Assembly: GCA_019828595.1 (NCBI GenBank)
Contig: JAHQRK010000005.1
Location: 3,410,001-3,474,000, forward strand
Direction of reading: 5' to 3'
Origin: Aphanomyces cochlioides
Taxonomy: Eukaryota; Oomycota; Saprolegniomycetes; Saprolegniales; Verrucalvaceae
Length of the DNA stretch: 64,000 bases
The notes beneath the pieces were generated by a model that did not search any database, had not been told where the DNA came from, and saw only the letters and a program-made list of their open reading frames with translations. A program made the position numbers and the translations under genes. Below, in pieces: positions 1-8,745 of this stretch (the stretch's first letter is position 1; every line of letters begins with the position of its first letter).

Positions 1-2
1 GT

Positions 3-2267
3 TTCTACCTTCTAGGTAGCAAGCCGTTCGTGGTCTATACAGACCATGCATCTTTACGCACTGCTGTCAAGTCACCTCACATTAGCCAACGCATGGCCCG
101 GTGGTTATCCTTCTTTGCTGAGTTCAACTTCACAGTTGAATACAAACCCGGACGTCAAAACGTCCTTGCAGACGCACTTTCACGCCGACCCTCGACGGTG
201 GATGAATCCACTCTGAATCATGTGTCACATGCCCACTCCAACCTTCTTGAACGTGTACGAGCATCGTACGCCTCTGACAAGTGGCTCTCCGAGGTTCTCT
301 CCCAGTTGACAAGCTCCACCTCTTCATCGAAGCGATCCTCGCTCAAGAATTTCTGTGTTTCCGACGGCTTGGTTTATTACTCTTTGGCTCCCAACCCTCG
401 TCGTCTTGCCATACCCGCAGACGAAGCTCTTCGTCGAGATATTCTCCATGATTGTCATACGGCCCAAACGGCAGGCCACTTTGGCCGCGACAAAACTTAT
501 CTCACAGTGGCCCGCAAATTTTGGTGGCCTCGTTTGTTCAAGGTTGTATCGCGCTATATAGCGCATTGTGACGTTTGTCAACGTGCCAAGGCTTCTCCAG
601 CCACTCGTGCCCCACTGGCACCTCTGCCAATACCCGATGAGGTGTTTTCCTCAGTTAGCATGGATTTTATCTTTGGTCTCCCTCGAGACAAGCATGGCCG
701 TACCGGCATTTGGACCTGTGTTGACAGGCTGTCGAAATATCTTATTGCAGTCGCATGCCGCGACACTATCACAGCCGAAGAATCGGCTCAACTCTACTTT
801 GACCATGTTTTCTGCCGTTTTGGCTTACCCTCCTCTATTGTTTCCGACCGCGATCCTTGCTTCACCTCCAAGTTTTGGTCCGCGCTTTTTGCGCTTTGTG
901 GAACCTCTCTCGACATGTCAACGTCTGACCACCCTGAGACTGACGGTCAGTCCGAGCGAGCCAATCGAGTTATTGAAGACGTTCTTCGCAGCTACGCTCA
1001 ATCAAAGCCGCGTACTTGGAGCTCAATGCTCTCGCATGTTGCTTTTGCTTACAACAATTCCGTCCAAGCGTCCACGGGTCACACACCCTTTTATGTCCTG
1101 CACCTTCGGCACCCTCGCCTACCACTCGATGTGGATGCTCCACTTTTAAGTGGGGGAGGATCTACCCCAGCTCGCACTATTGCAAGTGGTAAACACTTTG
1201 TTGAGCGACGGAAGTCTCTACTTCTCCATGTCCGCGAGAATCTCGCTGCCGCTCAAGCGAAACAAGCTTTGCAAGCCAACAAGTCAAGTCGACGCAACAC
1301 GAATGTTTATTCAGTCGGCAATTTAGTCGTACTACACGCGTCGGCTGTGCCAAAATCGGCGCTTGGCAATTCGAAATTGCAGCCACCTTGGCTTGGCCCA
1401 TTCCCTATCTCGAAGAAGATTAGTAACACTGCGTACAAGTTGGAGCTTCCAGCCGAATGGCAAATCCACCCAACCTTCTATGTTGGCAAGCTCAAGAGGT
1501 ATTTACCTGTTACGCCGAATCGCGGCGATCCATCGAGTTCCGCTCCTTTCTCCTGCGCCACAACGAGTCAACATGGCGCTTCATCTCCTCAAGTTGAGCA
1601 GCAGTCGTCTCATACTCCCGGCGAAATTCGCGCAACAATTCCGCCCTTGGATAGCGCTCAACTTGCTTTTCAAGCGCCTCAAAGCAATCACGCAAGTCTT
1701 GATTCTGAGCTTGCAGCTCCCGATTTTGAACTTCAAGATCTTCGACGCGCATCCCCAAACGAACGTGTGCCAACACCAGAAACCCATCTTGAGCCACCAC
1801 TCCAGGAGATGGAGGTCGACTCGCCGACCGCGGACGACTTGGCGATTTCGGAGTCAACACAACTGGTGCCGCTGGCACAACCACGCTTCCAGAAACGCCT
1901 CGGTTGGAGCTTGGAACCTCCAACCGAGGCCGTTGAGACCGCTCCATCGCAGCATGCGATCGTCCCCGCTTCCGTTCCTCGCCTAGTGGGCAGGCGCTAC
2001 AGTCCGGTCGGACTGGAATACCGTCTTTATCAATCACCGTCGACGGCAGCTGCCGATATGGAGGCTATTTGGATATCAGCTCGAGAAGCGCGTGAAATAT
2101 TACCTCAAGAGTTGGCAGCTTACGAGTCACAGCGGCGGCATTCAAGACGCAAGCTTGCGCCAGACGCTGAAAGCCTCCTGAGCGTATTGGCCCTGATAGG
2201 GTCTTCCATCGAAACTCGGCGTAATTCGCAAGACGGTTCGTCCATTGGGCGATGGTTCTCGGCGTAG
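3..2267 (+). CDS. Ty3/gypsy Pol polyprotein, C-terminal part (RNase H end, integrase)
   Basis: This frame is open from the first bases of the window, so the protein is cut by the window edge. In order it has the end of the RNase H domain (FVVYTDHASL), an HHCC zinc-binding integrase head (HDCH...C..C, ending CDVCQRAK), and the DDE integrase core with D in SMDFIFGLP, D in SDRDPCF and E in ETDGQSERAN. An integrase C-terminal beta domain (GPFPI...IHPTFYVGKLKRYL) follows. After it comes a Pro/Ser/Gln-rich stretch and a weak chromodomain-like segment near the end (RLVGRR...EYRLY...WISAREAR...YES). Integrase inserts the cDNA copy into chromosomal DNA. No internal stop or frameshift is seen. The long C-terminal region lies opposite large antisense open frames, so part of it could be less constrained. 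Confidence 0.93.
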   Translation, partial: FYLLGSKPFVVYTDHASLRTAVKSPHISQRMARWLSFFAEFNFTVEYKPGRQNVLADALSRRPSTVDESTLNHVSHAHSNLLERVRASYASDKWLSEVLSQLTSSTSSSKRSSLKNFCVSDGLVYYSLAPNPRRLAIPADEALRRDILHDCHTAQTAGHFGRDKTYLTVARKFWWPRLFKVVSRYIAHCDVCQRAKASPATRAPLAPLPIPDEVFSSVSMDFIFGLPRDKHGRTGIWTCVDRLSKYLIAVACRDTITAEESAQLYFDHVFCRFGLPSSIVSDRDPCFTSKFWSALFALCGTSLDMSTSDHPETDGQSERANRVIEDVLRSYAQSKPRTWSSMLSHVAFAYNNSVQASTGHTPFYVLHLRHPRLPLDVDAPLLSGGGSTPARTIASGKHFVERRKSLLLHVRENLAAAQAKQALQANKSSRRNTNVYSVGNLVVLHASAVPKSALGNSKLQPPWLGPFPISKKISNTAYKLELPAEWQIHPTFYVGKLKRYLPVTPNRGDPSSSAPFSCATTSQHGASSPQVEQQSSHTPGEIRATIPPLDSAQLAFQAPQSNHASLDSELAAPDFELQDLRRASPNERVPTPETHLEPPLQEMEVDSPTADDLAISESTQLVPLAQPRFQKRLGWSLEPPTEAVETAPSQHAIVPASVPRLVGRRYSPVGLEYRLYQSPSTAAADMEAIWISAREAREILPQELAAYESQRRHSRRKLAPDAESLLSVLALIGSSIETRRNSQDGSSIGRWFSA

Positions 2268-2598
2268 ACCGATCCTCATAGTCATTATTGACTCGTTTGG
2301 GCGTGAAATACGCAAAAGCAAACAACAACAACTCTTCCTTGACGCTCGCTGCCCCAGCCTTCGGCTTCTCTCGCTCTTGGTCCACCTTGGCCTCTGCCTC
2401 CGGCTCCGCCGCGCCGCGCTCCGCTTCTTGTTGTCCCGCATCTTGCTTTCCCTCATCCGAGTCTCGGCGCATTACTTTGCCCATCGCGCTTGTGATTGAA
2501 TCAGACGGTTGCACCGTCTCCAATCCAATTTCTCCAACTGTCACTCCTGACTGCTCTTTCACGCGTTCGCGTGATCCCTGCGTTCCCATTTTGACCAC
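1510..2598 (-). CDS. Candidate antisense gene inside the retrotransposon
   Basis: Two antisense open frames (2598 to 2104 and 2064 to 1510) join in phase through a 39-bp GT-AG intron at 2065-2103, a size typical of this window, giving 349 codons. The N-terminal part is rich in Glu, Lys, Gln and Ala, and about 330 bp of it lies beyond the end of the pol frame. The C-terminal half contains a heptad-like coiled coil (VEDLEVQNRELQAQNQDL). No family is recognised. It could be an accessory antisense ORF, as known in some plant gypsy elements, or a chance shadow of pol helped by base composition. Confidence 0.35.
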
Positions 2599-2614
2599 CT
2601 CACGCTCTGGTTTT

Positions 2615-2627
2615 GAGTGTGGGGAAG
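2615..2627 (+). other. Polypurine tract of the retrotransposon
   Basis: A purine-rich GAGTGTGGGGAAG run lies directly before the LTR start TGTAACC. This is the expected position of the primer for plus-strand DNA synthesis in LTR elements. Confidence 0.75.
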
Positions 2628-2893
2628 TGTAACCGGAGTCGTCGGGTTACTTGCATCGTGACCCTTGACATGACATGCCTGATGTTGGCATGGCATCTGT
2701 ATTGACCTCTACGTGTGAGCACCTGTTGCTCACAGCCATTCCTCTGCATTGAGCCTTCTAGGCCATTCGTATTCACTGGCCCACAAGCTCCGTTCGTTTA
2801 TCTAGCTCTTAGCTTTAGTTAGGATAAAGCTAATTCACTTTTCAATTTGCCTCTTGCCTATCAGGCCTTCCTCTGCGCGTGTACACGGTTACA
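2628..2893 (+). repeat. 3' LTR (266 bp)
   Basis: It begins TGTAACC just after the polypurine tract and ends GGTTACA, its exact reverse complement. The 5' LTR is outside the window, so LTR divergence and insertion age cannot be judged here. Confidence 0.88.
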
Positions 2894-3057
2894 AGAGCCA
2901 TCTCAAGGGCAGCTTCATCCTGTGCCTCACTCACCGTCGTCGTTTGCATGGAGTCACGCATGGCCAAATCCAACGAGGAATTCCATCGGGCGTTTGGCCA
3001 AGGCTGGGCAGCGGCAGCAGCAGCAAGCGCTAGGACTAGGCTCGAGCGAGAGACCAT
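2894..3057 (-). pseudogene. 5' remnant of a secreted-protein gene cut by the LTR insertion
   Basis: From ATG at 3057 the minus strand encodes a clear signal peptide (MVSRSSLVLALAAAAAAQP) and then a Ser/Asp-rich start. After about 54 codons the frame runs into the LTR end at 2893, and everything beyond belongs to the transposon. The plan of a short hydrophobic leader ending A-A-Q-P resembles the next gene on the same strand (3602-4546, leader ending AAQPQP). It may therefore be a broken tandem paralogue, though too little is left for proof. The rest of the gene should lie left of the retroelement. Confidence 0.6.
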
Positions 3058-3601
3058 CTCGAAAGAGTTTGATCCAAAATGACAAACTTGATGGCGATCT
3101 TCCGTAGAGGCCATGGACAACCTCATCCAGTGCAATCTCCAAAATGACAAAATCAAAACTTCTCACCATCCGTCCAAGCATCCCATCGGGTTCAATTTCA
3201 GCGATTTGGCTCCGCTTGCTGCGCGAATTGCAGCTACTGACAACAGGAAAGCTATTGAAAACGGCGGTTTACTTTGTATCCACGAGCTTTGTAGCGTGAA
3301 AAGTTCCAGGATGGCTTGGCCAATATGATGACCACTTGTGGTGTGACATTTCAAAAATGTGAAATAAATCTCACAAGTTCGAACGGAATGACGCGACTTT
3401 GCCGTATCTCGCTGCACATCTCCTCCAAAGAACGCACATGCTCCATGGCAAACCGTAGCCTCAGAGACTTCCAGCCTCTCTAGAAGAGGTCGATGGACAG
3501 ACGCAGAGGATGCAGCGCCGTCGGCGCGAGTTTTGCGGTACTTTGAAGCTTTGGAAAGTGAGTCTTGCATTCGACATGGATTACAATTATATAATGACAC
3601 A
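3058..3601. other. Intergenic, no gene seen
   Basis: Short open frames occur on both strands, but none has a recognisable domain or plausible splice structure. This holds the 5' flank of the broken secreted gene and the 3' flank of the next gene. Confidence 0.5.
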
Positions 3602-4546
3602 TTAGACGGGCAGGTTGTCGGGCTTGGCGTCATGCGCGACGACGCCTTCGAGGGAGAAAGAGTCTTCCTCTGCGTCGTTCTTGGTGTCTTTGGTCGCGCA
3701 TTCGACTGGCAGGTCGTTGCAGAACTCAGGCACAGGCGTGACAAAGTGTTCGTCCTCACGGCGGCGGTGGTTCACATAGGCAACGACCATGGCGACACCG
3801 GCGACCGCGCCAACGACGCCAACGATCGCCCAAGCAGTGCTACCGTCGCTGCTGCTACCGTTGCTTTTGGTTTCGTCGTTGGACGCCGCGACTTTAACGT
3901 CGGCGACTGGAGCTTCTGTCGCTGTCGTTGTTGGAGCTGCGGTAGTTTCGACAGCAGTCGTGGATGGAGCGGATGTTGGTTCAACAGCTGAAGATGGAGA
4001 CGGCGAAGGCTCAATGGTCTCGTCGGCCAAAGACGGAGATGGCGAAGGCTCGATGGTCGTTGTAGCCACGATCTTTGTCGCTGGCTCAGTCGAAGTTGGC
4101 GCATTCGTGGTCACGACTGGGGTTGTAGTCGTCGAGTTTGGCGGGAGACTGGCGTCGTCGGCGGTGGATTTCTTGGACGCATTGAGCGACAATTCCCAGA
4201 GGCCGTTCATGAGTTGATCCAAGTTGTTGCCTCCCGTGTCCTCATCGCTGGCTTTCGCAAGGAGCAACAAGTCGACGATTGCGCGCTCGTCGTCGTCCGT
4301 CAATTCTATTCCAGACGACGACGGCGCCGCTGCGGCTCGTTCAAGGCCTTTGCCTTGGACGGACGCTTTGGCGCTGGCTTGGTCGGCAAGTGCTTGGTCA
4401 TAGCTTTTCTGGATGACCGCCGCGCCGAGGATCAAGCGATCTTCGAGGCTCAGATCCATTGGGAGATCCGGTTGAGGTTGAGCTGCAATGGAGACCGCTT
4501 GGAGCGCGGCGACGCAGAGAGCGCTCTTGAAGAGTCCAAGCACCAT
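3602..4546 (-). CDS. Secreted Ser/Thr-rich single-pass membrane protein
   Basis: A 314-residue protein starting at ATG 4546, chosen because it begins a signal peptide (MVLGLFKSALCVAALQAVSI, then AAQPQP); the upstream in-frame Met codons give no leader. A helical acidic region (about residues 25-130) is followed by a Thr/Ser/Pro-rich, probably heavily O-glycosylated stalk with two TIEPSPSPS-like repeats (about 140-230). One transmembrane helix (TAWAIVGVVGAVAGVAMVV) and a short acidic cytoplasmic tail complete it. This is the layout of an oomycete cell-surface mucin-like protein. No enzymatic domain is seen and the function is unknown. The truncated gene at 2894-3057 may be a relative. Confidence 0.85.
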   Translation of the reverse strand: MVLGLFKSALCVAALQAVSIAAQPQPDLPMDLSLEDRLILGAAVIQKSYDQALADQASAKASVQGKGLERAAAAPSSSGIELTDDDERAIVDLLLLAKASDEDTGGNNLDQLMNGLWELSLNASKKSTADDASLPPNSTTTTPVVTTNAPTSTEPATKIVATTTIEPSPSPSLADETIEPSPSPSSAVEPTSAPSTTAVETTAAPTTTATEAPVADVKVAASNDETKSNGSSSDGSTAWAIVGVVGAVAGVAMVVAYVNHRRREDEHFVTPVPEFCNDLPVECATKDTKNDAEEDSFSLEGVVAHDAKPDNLPV

Positions 4547-5195
4547 GTCGATAGAGTATTGAAAAATGACCAAGCAGCAGAGACATGAGTCTCCAAGACG
4601 CGAGCCAGACGCGATCGAATGCCGACTTCTCCACATGGTCGAGACAACATCTGCGTTCGGCATGTTGTCACTCTGGATATCAACCAACGACGGAATGAGA
4701 GAGGGAGATCCAAGTCCAGCGCTGCCCAACGTCCAGTCGTTCGATCTTTTCTCTCTCTCCATGGTCATAGCGATGCAGCGTCACTCTCCACGAACAACTT
4801 GGCGCCGTCGACCATGGAGGGTGAAAAGATGAAGAGACACACTCGACAACGGTGTAATTGTCGTCTCCCTCGAGCTATGTCAGGATCTACGTCATGAGCA
4901 CTCTGAATATGGAGATAGAGGTGTCCTCTAGCTGTCTCTGATCGTCCTAGGCCGTCAATTTGCGGCGATATGGTGTTGATAGGAACATGGAGTAACTACA
5001 GGTCATGACAGCTCCCATGGTAGAGATGGAATGGAGTTTGGAGAAGACTTCTAGCGATAGATGTCGTCTTGTGGGTACACGAATGACTCGCTATGTTGTC
5101 CACGATGGAAGGAAACGTCGCTTGGTTGCTTTTGTTGTTTGGTCGCTTGAAACTGTCAACGGGACACGACCTTGAACAGCGCCTCTTGAGCCAGG
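4547..5195. other. Intergenic between divergent genes
   Basis: This separates the secreted-protein gene (minus) from the kinase gene (plus) and should hold both promoters. No clear TATA box or further gene was found. Confidence 0.45.
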
Positions 5196-7356
5196 ATGGC
5201 CGCGACAGTGAGTTCCTGTCAAGCTCTTCTTCTTCTTGCGCCATCTCCCAGCGCGATTGACGCCATCCTCACGTTGCTCTCGACTTCATTTCTTCAGAAT
5301 GACGACATTCCTCCAGTTGAACTTCTCACAGAACCACCGTCCATTCCACAGGTCAGCCAGCTCCATCACTGTCCTCCCGTTCCTGACTTCTCACTAGATC
5401 CAAGCGTCAGTCGGCGCCATGAACCACATCGTCTGCTTACTCGCGTCGTCCCATCGACTTATCCTTCTCTGTGGCGTAGATTGGCTTGACCAAGCCGTTC
5501 GATCTCGACGCAGATGCTTTCTCATCCTGGCTTCAATTGGCCACGCCGCGAATCCCTCAAGAAAACGACGAAGAAGGCGCTCCTGCTGCTGCCGACAGCG
5601 CTGTCGTCGACAAGTACAAGAAGAAACTCGCCAAAGTAGACATCGATGCCTCTATCGTTCTCCTTATCCTTTCTCTAGGCGGACAAACGCGTCAAAGCGC
5701 TCCAAGCCGACAACCAAGTACGTCATCGTCTTCCCCTCCATCTCCTAACCTTCGTGGTCGTCTCTAGCGACTCCAAGAAGAGTTTGAAGCCATGAAGGAT
5801 CGCCACGCGTCGCTCCAGATTGAAATGGAACAGTTTTCCCACGATGTTCAGGAACTCCAGCATCAATACACAAAGTACGTCCTTCCTCCTTGAAGTCGGT
5901 CCACTCACGAGAATGGACGGCTCAGAGTCGTCGAAGCGAACGAACGCTTGCTTTGGGACTACTTGCCGTCGCATGATCCATCGCTCAAACATATCCCGCC
6001 GATCGATCGTGTGATTGTCGAGACCGTGACGCAAGTCGGCGGCTATCTCTTTGACGCGACGATCGGGGAAGGCCAGTACGCCTCTGTCTATGCGTGCACG
6101 ACGACCCAAGTGCAGCCTTTGCCTTCCTCGACGTCTTCACCAACAGTGGAAGCGCTCCTGCCGTGTTTGCCGACCAATCTCGCCGTGAAAGCGATCGACA
6201 AGAGCAAACTCCACGATGTGCTCGCGCTCGTCCGCGTCAATGGTGAAATCGGAGCGCTGAAAGACGCAAAACTGCGCCATGCGAGTCTCTTGAGCTTGCG
6301 GGATGTCGTCCACACGCCAAAGTTCATCTACCTCATCACGGAGCGCGGCGGACGCGATCTCTTCGATTTCTTTGGCTCGCATGAACGTACGTCAGGCTCT
6401 CCCTCTCGTCCTTGGATGGTGGACGATCGATGTAGGGATTCCAGAGGCCATGGCGGTGCGGATTGCCTTCAAGATTGTCGAAGCGGTCAAGCACATGCAC
6501 AGCCAAGAGTATTGCCACCGCGATTTGAAGCCGTATTGCGCTTCCAACGACGTGCAGTTCGCTCACGGGTGTCTCTCCTGTAGGGAGAACATTCTCTTCA
6601 CACCCGAGACGTTTGCGATCAAGCTTGTCGACTTTGGGCTCTGTGCCAAGGTCGGCGCGGCACCGCTGACGGATTTCTGCGGCAGTCCTGGCTTCTTTGC
6701 GCCGGAAATGCTCCTCCAGGAGACGTACGACGGCCAGAAAGCGGACGTTTGGAGTGTCGGGTGCATTCTTCTCGAGGTGCGCGCTATTCTGTGGCTGAAA
6801 ATCGTTCTGAGGGAGGATTTCGTAGCTCGTCCTTGGCCATACATTCTTTGTCGAGACGTGGATGACAGCGTATCAACTAGAAGTCCTGAGCGATCGCCTG
6901 CTCTTCCACAAGCTCATTCGATCGGTACGTGGCGGACGACCGACGGACTCTTCAACTGTGTGGATGTTGTAGAACATTGCAGCGTTGCATCAAGCGTTGA
7001 ATCGAGCGGACTGCTTAGTCTCTCCGAAAGGGAAAGCGCTGCTTGAAGCGATTCTCTGCGAAGACATTCACGCGCGCCCGACGATCTTTGAAGTCGCGGA
7101 GCATCCGTGGTTTGAAGCCCAGCAGCTCCAGCAACAACAGCTCCAGACTTCACCGTCGAGACGACAAGCATCGCCGAAACGAATCGACCGAGCGCTTGCT
7201 GCAGCGTCATCTTCAGCGCACGACGTGACGAGGCTCAAAGGAACCGAAGGACCCGTGCAAGTGTCACCGACGAGACCGTCGACTGCGACGGGAAAGATAT
7301 CACTACCGTCGATCAAGAGCGAGAAGAATATGCCGCAGCCGCCGCAACCACGATGA
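5196..7356 (+). CDS. Serine/threonine protein kinase with N-terminal coiled coil
   Basis: Ten exons: 5196-5351, 5398-5430, 5480-5635, 5679-5717, 5768-5874, 5926-6386, 6436-6532, 6584-6776, 6826-6924 and 6973-7356. All introns are GT-AG and 43-51 bp; the join keeps frame for 574 residues. Residues about 95-175 form a charged coiled coil. The kinase domain (about 204-494) has the glycine loop GEGQYASVY, Lys 252 (LAVK), HRDLKPEN with Asp 347, DFG with Asp 366, the CGSPGFFAPE activation segment, and the HPWF motif that ends many CAMK/AMPK-like kinases. All catalytic residues are present, so it should phosphorylate Ser/Thr. The tail is Gln/Ser/Pro-rich. An insert of about 25 residues follows the glycine loop. 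Substrates are unknown. It ends 39 bp from the convergent tail-anchored gene. Confidence 0.93.
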
Positions 7357-7395
7357 AGGACGAGAAGAATGGAGCTATTTATTACAACGACAGAC

Positions 7396-7710
7396 TTAGA
7401 CGGCATCAGTGACGGCAGAGATCAAGAGCGGGAACGTCGTCATGAGGATGGGCAGCGAGAGACGATAGAATCGATCCATGGGCGCTTCCGCGTCGCCAGG
7501 CTGCGCTTGGAGAGTCGAGTCGTCGTCGTCGGCGTATTCACCGCCGATTGCAAAGGCTGAAGATGGGAAGGCGACGTCGTTTTCGTCAAATGAGTCCCAG
7601 GAAGCTTGGCTCAAGTGGCGCGACTCGCTCACAAACGAAGAGGACGACGTCGGCGGCGTGGTGGTCGTTGGCTCAACGAACGGATGCATATTGACAAATG
7701 GTGCGATCAA
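7396..7710 (-). CDS. Small tail-anchored membrane protein (paralogue A)
   Basis: A 104-residue protein with a Ser/Thr/Asp-rich soluble part and one hydrophobic C-terminal segment (LSLPILMTTFPLLISAV) ending TDAV, preceded by RFYR. The single helix at the extreme C-terminus suggests post-translational tail anchoring in an internal membrane. A second plus-strand gene at 8488-8710 ends in a very similar segment (RFYRHSMPVLM...SCVTDAI), so the two form a divergent pair. A second Met eight codons in is an alternative start. No family was recognised. Confidence 0.65.
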   Translation of the reverse strand: MIAPFVNMHPFVEPTTTTPPTSSSSFVSESRHLSQASWDSFDENDVAFPSSAFAIGGEYADDDDSTLQAQPGDAEAPMDRFYRLSLPILMTTFPLLISAVTDAV

Positions 7711-7839
7711 ACTCTTATATCAACCGATCGATCAAACGTTTGAAGCCACGGCATGATAGCACCGCGGCGAGACTCAGGACGAGCGGAATCAGCAACGAAC
7801 ATGCGAGAGGAACTCCACCAGTCGTCGTCGAGGGAGGAG

Positions 7840-8290
7840 AGAACGTTCGGCCAAGATGAGGAAGGTTCGAGCAAGATCGCATGGCTCCCATGTAGCTGTG
7901 GCTCTCTCTGGGAGCTAGCTTATCGCACGATGGCTGCTGGGTGGAAGGGAGAGATGCTCGCGAGGAATAGCATGAAAGACAGGAGGTGGAGGACGCGCAG
8001 AGGAGAAGAATGTTCAGCCTAGACGAGAGGAACCTCAAGCTGGAATAGCGAGCATGACCACGATGACACAAGTAAGTGAGCTCGCTGGGCTCACGACGGT
8101 TCAAGATGACTGCTGGAGGCAAAGGCGTCTTGGAGGAGGAGGAGCTTGGCACCGCCGACGAGGAGTCGAATGGACAACGTACGTGAGAGCAGCTACGACG
8201 ACTAGCAAGCCATTGAGAGAGCGAGAGGAAGGAATAGAAGAGAGGAAGAGCTCGACTCGTCGATGGGGAAGAGAACGTTCGGCCTAGACG
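7840..8290. repeat. Three copies of an AGAACGTTCGGCCTAGACG-like repeat
   Basis: The spacer between the divergent tail-anchored genes carries AGAACGTTCGGCCAAGA near 7840, AGAATGTTCAGCCTAGACG near 8007 and AGAACGTTCGGCCTAGACG at 8272. The flanks are purine-rich (GAGAGGAA-like). The minus strand is open across most of the spacer, but the frame is low-complexity Ser/Leu/Arg and shows the same duplication, so it reads as spacer rather than gene. The copies could be shared promoter sites or old duplication scars. Confidence 0.45.
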
Positions 8291-8487
8291 CGTTGCAGCC
8301 ACACATTCCGTTCGAAACTTTGTCGACTGTGATGTCCACCTGTGGCGCTCTGACTCCGACTTGTTTCTCGTGGAATAGACGGTCGAGTCGATCGCGAGGC
8401 AAGAGAACGCGTAGGAGCTCCTCCCTTGCGTGCTTCCAATCCGTGGCAGCTCTCTCTGTCGTTCACTTTCCAACCAGCTCCGCCGGG

Positions 8488-8710
8488 ATGTCACCTCCAC
8501 TGAGCGACCTCGCCTTGAATACAGACGACAGCATGCTCGACTTGGCCTTCTCGTCGCCTTTCATGGTCCTCACGCGCGGCCACAGAAGACGACGACAATC
8601 AAGACGAAATGGATGGAGAGACGACGAGCGAGCGATTCTACCGCCACTCCATGCCAGTGCTCATGCTCACGATCCCGCTCATGCTTTCCTGCGTCACGGA
8701 TGCAATCTAA
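8488..8710 (+). pseudogene. Tail-anchored membrane protein (paralogue B), frame interrupted
   Basis: From ATG 8488 a Ser/Asp-rich stretch (LDLAFSSPF) parallels paralogue A (DVAFPSSAF). The C-terminal part (DDDNQDEMDGETTSERFYRH, then a hydrophobic helix, CVTDAI and the stop at 8708-8710) lies in a different frame. The shift falls between about 8555 and 8588. The only GT-AG there is 20 bp long and does not restore the frame, so I read it as a frameshift. An unrecognised splice pattern or a sequencing error would make it a live gene. Confidence 0.5.
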
Positions 8711-8745
8711 ACTCTCATTAACGTAACGTTAATACAAATGTGTTC

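Larger units (their letters stand above)
1..2898 (+). mobile_element. Ty3/gypsy LTR retrotransposon, 3' part
   Basis: The window opens inside the polyprotein of a Ty3/gypsy element and runs through the end of RNase H, integrase, a polypurine tract and a 266-bp 3' LTR. The LTR starts TGTAACC and ends GGTTACA, a 7-bp terminal inverted repeat, which fixes its right end at 2893. AGAGC at 2894-2898 is the presumed 5-bp target duplication; its partner lies outside the window. Gag, protease and most of reverse transcriptase are also outside. The integrase reading frame is unbroken, so the insertion looks fairly young. Confidence 0.93.

Noticed and set aside
568..1149. 193-codon plus-strand frame overlapping pol
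   Set aside because: Alternate-frame shadow of the integrase core, which is clearly the conserved frame.
7715..8500. 261-codon minus-strand frame between the tail-anchored genes
   Set aside because: Low-complexity Ser/Leu/Arg translation with an internal duplication that mirrors the DNA repeats; it covers both promoters and shows no family feature.
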